DNA from: Oceanobacillus oncorhynchi
GTDB lineage: Bacteria; Bacillota; Bacilli; Bacillales; Amphibacillaceae
Assembly (NCBI RefSeq): GCF_000821065.1
Contig: NZ_CDGG01000001.1
Span: forward strand, 1 to 64,000
DNA: 64,000 bases
Direction: 5' to 3'
In this document: positions 58,849 to 64,000 of the stretch, piece after piece
How positions within the stretch are numbered: position 1 is the first letter of the stretch
How the letters are laid out: each line of letters opens with the position of its first letter
Translations under genes and position numbers: made by a program
The notes under the pieces: generated by a model
What the model was told of the DNA's origin: nothing
The model's database searches: none
The model's input: only the letters and a program-made list of their open reading frames with translations

Positions 58849-60141
58849 TTGCAAATATACGTCGTTGAACAAGGAAATACGCTGGAGCAAATTGCAGATA
58901 CATACGGTTCCTCCGTTCAAGATATTGTCAATGCGAATGAACTAAATGCACCTGACCAACTAGTTATCGGGCAAGCACTTGTCATTCCCATTGTCGGAGA
59001 GTTTTATTTTGTGCAGTCTGGTGATACACTTTCTTCCGTGGCGGCTCAATTTAACATCCCTGTGGAGGAATTAGCAACGATTAACGGATTAAATGCAAAT
59101 CAGATTATTTATCCTGGACTTCGCCTATACATCCCGCCTGCTCCAAAAGAACCGATTACTTCCAATGCCTATGTCGAACCAATGGGAGAGGAGGTTTCCC
59201 AGACATTAGAAACAGCAGCAAGCACGTATTCGCCTTTTTTAACGTATCTCACCTTATTTAGCTACCGCGCTAATCGGGATGGTACACTGACAGCTCCGCC
59301 AACAGGGAATCTTATCACCTCCGCACGAGCAAACGGCGCTTCCATTGCGATGGCCATTACTAATTTAGAAGAAGGAGCATTCAGCTCGGAGGTCGGGCAT
59401 ATTATCTTAACGGTGCAGGCTGTTCAAAACCGGTTATTAGATGAGATTATTAATATCGCAACAGAACAAGGCTTTCGTGATGTACATTTTGATTTTGAAT
59501 TTCTTCCATCAGATGATAGGGAGGCTTATAATACCTTTTTGCGTACCGCGAAGGATCGCCTTTCCCAAGCTGGACTGCTGATTTCAACAGCACTTGCGCC
59601 AAAAACGAGCGCAGAACAGGCAGGGCAATGGTATGAAGCGCATGATTACCGCACCCACGGAGAGATTGTTGATTTTGTTGTGTTGATGACTTATGAATGG
59701 GGCTACAGCTACGGGCCACCGATGGCTATTTCACCTCTCAACTCCGTCCGCGATGTGGTGGAATATGCTGTTTCTGAAATTCCATCAGAGAAAATTTTAC
59801 TCGGTCAGAATTTATATGGATATGATTGGACGCTTCCTTTTGTAGAAGGAGGGGAAGCGGCACGGGCTATCAGTCCGCAGCAGGCCGTTCAAATCGCCTG
59901 GGAGAATAATGTTGCGATTCAATATGATACCACAGCCCAAGCGCCCTATTTTATGTATGCAGATGCCTCCGGACAGGAGCACGAGGTTTGGTTTGAGGAT
60001 GCCCGTTCGATCCAGGCTAAATTTGATTTAATCCGCGAATTTCAACTTTTAGGCATTTCTTATTGGAAATTAGGGCTGTCCTTCCCGCAGAACTGGCTGC
60101 TTTTAAATAATGAATTTGATATTCAAAAATTAGAGGAATAA
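58849..60141 (+). CDS. yaaH: Spore peptidoglycan hydrolase YaaH, two LysM and GH18
   Basis: 430 residues. LysM repeats at about 3-46 (VVEQGNTLEQIADTYGSS) and 51-95 (VQSGDTLSSVAAQFNI) bind spore wall. The GH18 domain follows with catalytic Glu in RDVHFDFEFLPSDD (about 205) and YEWGYSYGPPM, ISYWKLGLSFPQNW. It is related to SleL, an N-acetylglucosaminidase acting on cortex fragments in germination. No signal peptide is present, typical for a protein made in the mother cell. It starts with TTG, 8 nt after GGGGG. Confidence 0.95.
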   Translation: MQIYVVEQGNTLEQIADTYGSSVQDIVNANELNAPDQLVIGQALVIPIVGEFYFVQSGDTLSSVAAQFNIPVEELATINGLNANQIIYPGLRLYIPPAPKEPITSNAYVEPMGEEVSQTLETAASTYSPFLTYLTLFSYRANRDGTLTAPPTGNLITSARANGASIAMAITNLEEGAFSSEVGHIILTVQAVQNRLLDEIINIATEQGFRDVHFDFEFLPSDDREAYNTFLRTAKDRLSQAGLLISTALAPKTSAEQAGQWYEAHDYRTHGEIVDFVVLMTYEWGYSYGPPMAISPLNSVRDVVEYAVSEIPSEKILLGQNLYGYDWTLPFVEGGEAARAISPQQAVQIAWENNVAIQYDTTAQAPYFMYADASGQEHEVWFEDARSIQAKFDLIREFQLLGISYWKLGLSFPQNWLLLNNEFDIQKLEE

Positions 60142-60158
60142 GCAGAATATGTACCTGA

Positions 60159-60204
60159 AAAAGAGTGCTTTGAAACCATATTTTCAAAGCACTCTTCTTT
60201 ATTT
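60159..60204 (+). terminator. Bidirectional terminator between yaaH and the PfpI gene
   Basis: AAGAGTGCTTTGAAA with TTTCAAAGCACTCTT, about 15 pairs, T-rich on the plus side. Confidence 0.9.
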
Positions 60205-60221
60205 CTAATTATACTTTTTAA

Positions 60222-60737
60222 TTAACCAAGCACTTTCACAGACTCACGATTAAACGCTGGAATATCATCTGGTGTACGGCTTGTTACTAATTGATTTTGA
60301 CAAACGACAACTTCTTTATCCTGGAATTTCGCACCTGCATTTTCTAAATCAACCTGGATTGATTTAAAGCCTGTTGCTCCACGTCCATTCAGTGTTTTTG
60401 CAGTGATAAGAAGCTGCGGTCCATGACAAATGGCCATCACTGGTTTCTTCTCATCCATAAAATGTTTTGCAAATGCAACGAAGCGGTCATCTGCACGAAG
60501 CATGTCTGGAGAGAAACCGCCAGGAATAAATAATGCATCAAAGTCTTCTGGTTTTACGTCATCAATACCTTTATCGATAGTTACTTTTGTATCTTCTGAT
60601 TTGCCTGTTACGGTATTGCCTTGTTCTTTTTCAATCGTAACCAGCTCATGACCAGCTTCTTCCAATGCTTTTTTAGGGTCTGTATATTCTACGTCTTCAA
60701 ATAAGTCTGTGATAACTGTTGCAATTTTTTTACCCAT
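60222..60737 (-). CDS. DJ-1/PfpI-family protein (general stress protein 18 type)
   Basis: 171 residues, with the nucleophile elbow VMAICHGPQLLI (Cys about 104) and Glu in ATVITDLFEDVEYTDP. Family members act as deglycases or chaperones under carbonyl stress (YraA/GSP18 group in B. subtilis). AAAGGAG precedes the ATG. A sigma-B-like promoter lies upstream. It is not part of the conserved origin cluster. Confidence 0.9.
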   Translation of the reverse strand: MGKKIATVITDLFEDVEYTDPKKALEEAGHELVTIEKEQGNTVTGKSEDTKVTIDKGIDDVKPEDFDALFIPGGFSPDMLRADDRFVAFAKHFMDEKKPVMAICHGPQLLITAKTLNGRGATGFKSIQVDLENAGAKFQDKEVVVCQNQLVTSRTPDDIPAFNRESVKVLG

Positions 60738-60775
60738 GAATTATTCACTCCTTTAATATTGGTTACATCCTATAT

Positions 60776-60801
60776 CTTCCCAAATAGAATTTATTTAAAA
60801 C
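60776..60801 (-). promoter_or_regulatory. Possible sigma-B promoter of the PfpI gene
   Basis: GTTTTA (60796-60801), 14 bp, GGGAAG (60776-60781) resemble the sigma-B consensus GTTTAA and GGGWAW. It fits a general stress gene. Confidence 0.5.
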
Positions 60802-60903
60802 ATACGAATTGATATTCTTTGTAAAGGGCGTTATCGAAGGAACGATTAACTCCTGTTTCTGTGAAAAAAAAGTTATTTTTTAATGTACGAAAGTTTGAGT
60901 ACG

Positions 60904-60950
60904 TAAAAATAGTGGCTTCTCATTTTTATCGTTAAATGAGAAGCCACTAT
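60904..60950 (-). terminator. Terminator of acsA
   Basis: A 17-bp perfect stem ATAGTGGCTTCTCATTT/AAATGAGAAGCCACTAT, U-run on the minus strand. Confidence 0.92.
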
Positions 60951-60994
60951 GTTCATTTTATAAAGTATTTCCTGCTTTTTTTACAATAGACGGA

Positions 60995-62710
60995 TTACTC
61001 CTCTAACGTCGAAGTATCTCCTGTCGGCAGCCCTAATTCCCATGATTTTAATAAACGGCGCATGATTTTACCGCTCCGTGTTTTAGGAATAGAGTCTTTT
61101 ACTTCAATTTCTCTTGGTGCAGCGTGTGCACTTAATTCTTTTTTAATAAATTGACGAATTTCTTCCAACAGCTCATCACTTTTTTCATGACCCGGATTTA
61201 AGGTGATAAATGCTTTAATAATTTCTCCACGCTCCGGATCCGGCTTACCGATAACTCCCGCCTCTGCAACAGCCGGATGTTCAATCAGCTTGCTCTCGAC
61301 CTCAAATGGTCCGACCCGTTCTCCAGATGTATTGATAACATCATCCAGACGGCCCTGGAACCAGAAATATCCATCTTCATCGCGATATGCACTATCTCCA
61401 GAGACATACCAGCCGTTAATAAAATAACTTTCATATTTTCCTTTATTGTTCCAAACCTCGCGCATCATGGACGGCCATCCCGCTTTGATGGCTAAATTAC
61501 CCATTTGATTTGGAGGGATTTCATTGCCTTCATTATCGACAATGGACGCCTCTACCCCAGGGATTGGTTTCCCCATGGAACCAGGTCTGATTTCCAGTGA
61601 CGGGATGTTTACAATCACCTGCGCCCCTGTCTCTGTCATCCACCAGGTATCATGAATTCGTAAATCGAAAGCTTTTAATCCCCATGTAATTACTTCCGGA
61701 TTTAATGGCTCTCCTACGCTCAAAATATGACGCAGCGCAGACAGGTCATATTCTCTGACCTTCTCTTCGCCGTGACTTACAAGCATCCGTAATGCTGTCG
61801 GTGCAGTATACCATACGGTAACATGATTATCCTGTAACGTTTTATACCAATCATCTGGAGAAAAACGTCCGCCGCGAATCACATTTGTCACTCCGTGCAG
61901 CCAAGGCGCAAAAATACCATAGCTTGTTCCTGTAACCCAGCCCGGGTCTGCTGTACACCAGTAGATATCATCCTCTTCTAAATCTAATACCCATTCTCCT
62001 GTAGCGTAATGCTGAATCATAGCATTATGCACATGCAGAATGCCTTTTGGCTTCCCTGTGGAACCAGATGTATAATGAAGCAGCATGCCATCTTCTCTAT
62101 CCACCCAAACAATATCAAAATCCGTGGATGCCTCTTTCATTTCGGAATCGAAATCAATATACTGGTCTCCTTCTTCCTCATGCGCACCTACTAACACGAT
62201 TTTCTCTAAATGAGGCAGTCTGTCCTGCGGGATACGGTAGAGTAAATCAGGAGTTGTTATTAATACACGCGCCTCACTATTCTCTAATCGATCGCCGACT
62301 GCCTGCTCCATAAATGCCTCAAACAGCGGTCCTGCAATCGCCCCTATTTTTAGAATACCAAAAAATGCTTGATAGAACTCCGGACTTCTCGGCATAAAAA
62401 GAAAAACACGATCTCCTTTTTGCACATCGTATTTCTTCAATACATTCGCAAATTGATTACTTTGTAAACGAAGTTCATCAAAGCTGACCTTTTCTTCTCG
62501 ATTGGGATCTGAATATAGTAATGCGATTTTATCCTTCTTATCCGGATTATCAGCATGTCTATCAATTGCTTCATAGGCCATATTCACTTTTCCTGTTTCA
62601 TGCCAGGAAAAGTTCTTCTCCACACTTTCCCAAGAAAATGTTTTTCGAAAATCCTCGTAGTTTTTTAAATTATGATTGCCTTCACGTGCCGGAATTGCTT
62701 GCATATCCAT
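60995..62710 (-). CDS. acsA: Acetyl-CoA synthetase
   Basis: Activates acetate to acetyl-CoA through acetyl-AMP. It has 571 residues, AMP-forming ANL fold: P-loop LHYTSGSTGKPKGILHVH (about 211-228), WMTETGAQ, the hinge/ATP motif SGDSAYRDEDGYFWFQGRLD and catalytic Lys in PKTRSGKIMRRLL. GAGGTG precedes the ATG. A perfect cre box upstream suggests CcpA repression, as for B. subtilis acsA. The acuABC genes usually adjacent are not present here. Confidence 0.95.
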   Translation of the reverse strand: MDMQAIPAREGNHNLKNYEDFRKTFSWESVEKNFSWHETGKVNMAYEAIDRHADNPDKKDKIALLYSDPNREEKVSFDELRLQSNQFANVLKKYDVQKGDRVFLFMPRSPEFYQAFFGILKIGAIAGPLFEAFMEQAVGDRLENSEARVLITTPDLLYRIPQDRLPHLEKIVLVGAHEEEGDQYIDFDSEMKEASTDFDIVWVDREDGMLLHYTSGSTGKPKGILHVHNAMIQHYATGEWVLDLEEDDIYWCTADPGWVTGTSYGIFAPWLHGVTNVIRGGRFSPDDWYKTLQDNHVTVWYTAPTALRMLVSHGEEKVREYDLSALRHILSVGEPLNPEVITWGLKAFDLRIHDTWWMTETGAQVIVNIPSLEIRPGSMGKPIPGVEASIVDNEGNEIPPNQMGNLAIKAGWPSMMREVWNNKGKYESYFINGWYVSGDSAYRDEDGYFWFQGRLDDVINTSGERVGPFEVESKLIEHPAVAEAGVIGKPDPERGEIIKAFITLNPGHEKSDELLEEIRQFIKKELSAHAAPREIEVKDSIPKTRSGKIMRRLLKSWELGLPTGDTSTLEE

Positions 62711-62732
62711 CTAATCACCTCATTCATCTTAA

Positions 62733-62747
62733 TTGGAAACGATTACA
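62733..62747 (-). promoter_or_regulatory. CcpA cre box upstream of acsA
   Basis: TTGGAAACGATTACA fits the cre consensus WTGNAANCGNWNNCW at every position. It lies 23 bp before the acsA start, in the leader or promoter, suited to repression by CcpA on glucose. Confidence 0.75.
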
Positions 62748-62989
62748 AATAGAATTAAAAAAAGGATTAAAATATTTTGTTAACTATTTCTATTTTAGAA
62801 CATTCTGTGACATTTTTAAAGAGTTTGTTTCTAATTTTACAAAATAAAGGAGATATTACTGGGATGAATACCCGTTAACCCATGATTTACAGCAGTTTAT
62901 CAGGAACAAATAAATTAAGCAGAAAGCGTGCTGCAGGTTATCTCTTAATCAACTTCCAGCTAAATAGAATAAAAACAACGTACGAAACA
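62748..62989. other. Spacer between acsA and the symporter gene
   Basis: AT-rich near acsA; no gene or clear repeat. The acsA promoter must lie here, but I cannot fix it. Confidence 0.45.
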
Positions 62990-63050
62990 AAGAAATCCGG
63001 ACCCATTTTGAACATTCTCTCGTTAGAATGCAAATGCGTTCGGATTTCAT
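62990..63050 (-). terminator. Long hairpin after the symporter gene
   Basis: AAATCCG/CGGATTT outer arms, GCATTT/AAATGG-like middle and CATTCT/AGAATG apex make a long imperfect hairpin with a T-rich minus-strand exit. A probable terminator. Confidence 0.65.
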
Positions 63051-63067
63051 TGAATTAAATATTGATT

Positions 63068-64000
63068 TTATGCATTTTGTGTCTTTTTCTCATTCCGTTT
63101 TCCCCGTTCAGATATAATATATGCACAAGTAGCATCGCCGGCAATATTTAGAGATGTCCTTAACATATCGAGAAGACGGTCAATACCAATTATTAAAGCA
63201 ATACCTTCTACCGGCAGCCCAACTTGGCCAAGTACCATTGCCAGCATCACCAGTCCGACGCCAGGGACGCCTGCTGTACCAACACTTGCCAACGTAGCGA
63301 TAAGAACGACCATTAATAAATCCATAAAAGTCAGCGGGATATCATACACTTGGGAAATAAATACGGTTGCTACAGCCTGCATAATTGCTGTCCCGTCCAT
63401 ATTAATGGTTGCACCGAGCGGCTGAACAAAGCTGCTGACAGCTTTTTTTACACCCAGTTTTTCTTGAGCTGTCTTCATCGCCACAGGAAGTGCAGCATTA
63501 GAGCTGGAAGTACTAAAGCCAACCACCATTGCCGGGAAAAATACTTTAAAAAATGTAATTGGGTTCCCGCGTCCGATTAGCCAAATAGCAAGCGAATAGA
63601 TAATGAGTGCGTGCAGCAGCAAACCTGCAATCACCGTTAACATATAGCTCAACATGGAACCGAGTGCATTCAGTCCAGCATCACCAATTGCTGAGGCAAT
63701 CAAAGCAAATGCCCCATACGGAGCAAATCGCATAATCACTGTAATTAACCAATTCAAAATTTCGTTTGCCTGTTCAAATAGATTATATATTCCTTTTGTT
63801 TTATCACTTAAAAATGCCAATGCAACCCCAATAAAGATAGCAAATGCAATAATCTGAAGCATTTCTCCAGATGCCAATGCTTCTATAGGATTCTCAGGAA
63901 CAATATTAATCAACGTCTCCATAATTGGCGGTGCTTCATCTGCGCTGTATTCTGCATTTGACGTATCAAAAATCCCTGTCGACCCCGGCTGGATCAAATA
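63068..64000 (-). CDS. Dicarboxylate/amino acid:cation symporter (SDF family), 5' end outside window
   Basis: The last about 311 residues of a GltP/GltT/DctA-like symporter. Visible: membrane segments (IIAFAIFIGVALAFL and others), the Ser-rich hairpin GFSTSSSNAALPVAMK, NMDGT in LGATINMDGTAIMQAV, and the aspartate site DRLLDMLRTSLNIAGDATCA. It uses Na+ or H+ to import glutamate, aspartate or C4-dicarboxylates; which one is open. The frame stays open through the right edge, so the start lies beyond 64000. Next to acsA it suggests a carbon uptake region. Confidence 0.92.
   Translation of the reverse strand, partial: YLIQPGSTGIFDTSNAEYSADEAPPIMETLINIVPENPIEALASGEMLQIIAFAIFIGVALAFLSDKTKGIYNLFEQANEILNWLITVIMRFAPYGAFALIASAIGDAGLNALGSMLSYMLTVIAGLLLHALIIYSLAIWLIGRGNPITFFKVFFPAMVVGFSTSSSNAALPVAMKTAQEKLGVKKAVSSFVQPLGATINMDGTAIMQAVATVFISQVYDIPLTFMDLLMVVLIATLASVGTAGVPGVGLVMLAMVLGQVGLPVEGIALIIGIDRLLDMLRTSLNIAGDATCAYIISERGKRNEKKTQNA

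Overview
The window is a chromosomal, origin-proximal segment of a low-GC, endospore-forming Firmicute of the Bacillaceae. AT-rich spacers, AGGAGG-type ribosome sites, U-rich intrinsic terminators and a large set of sporulation genes (spoIIE, spoVT, spoVG, yabG, yabP/yabQ, sspF, gin, fin, bofA, yaaH) support this. Gene order follows the Bacillus subtilis stretch from yaaH to lysS, printed in reverse, so most genes are on the minus strand. The gene content fits an Oceanobacillus/Virgibacillus-like genus, but I cannot name a species from sequence alone.

Layout from left to right. 1-290: promoters and leader of an rRNA operon whose genes lie beyond the left edge. 0.4-9.8 kb: lysS, folK-folB-folP, cysK, hslO, coaX, ftsH, hpt. 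9.8-22.2 kb: tilS, the yabT kinase, yabS, spoIIE, a tRNA with anticodon CAT, an S1-domain protein, divIC, yabQ, yabP, rqcP, yabN, a flippase and spoVT. 22.4-33.5 kb: mfd, fin, pth, ctc, prs, glmU, spoVG, purR, ispE, sspF. 33.6-43.8 kb: veg, yabG, ksgA, rnmV, tatD, metG, abrB (plus strand), rsmI, a GIY-YIG gene, trmN6, yabA, ricT. 43.8-48.5 kb: holB, yaaR, darA, tmk, yaaO, gin, bofA. 48.7-52.5 kb: an accessory island with a TnpB-only IS200/IS605-type element and its probable omega RNA, a DUF1648 membrane protein gene, and a complete class C-type group II intron sitting just behind the yaaL terminator. 52.5-57.6 kb: yaaL, recR, ebfC, dnaX, a type I toxin-antitoxin module, an Old Yellow Enzyme and the SRP RNA. 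57.7-64 kb: tadA, a cysteine hydrolase, yaaH, a PfpI-family gene, acsA and a partial SDF-family symporter.

The genes combine translation and tRNA functions (lysS, metG, tilS, tadA, ksgA, rsmI, rnmV, pth, ctc, rqcP), replication and repair (dnaX, holB, yabA, recR, mfd), nucleotide, cofactor and wall-precursor supply (prs, hpt, purR, tmk, fol genes, coaX, glmU, ispE), and sporulation control. Compartment-specific promoters can be read in places: sigma-F before gin, sigma-H before spoVG, sigma-E before yaaH, sigma-K before yabG and sigma-G before spoVT. Several genes usual in the B. subtilis block are absent (pabB/pabA/pabC, dusB, yazB, yacD, ridA, yabE, xpaC, yaaN).

The most distinctive features are a previously unannotated 29-residue holin-like toxin with a Shine-Dalgarno-sequestering hairpin and a convergent antisense RNA, the TnpB/omega RNA element, the terminator-targeted group II intron, and paired PurBox-like sites flanking the purR promoter.
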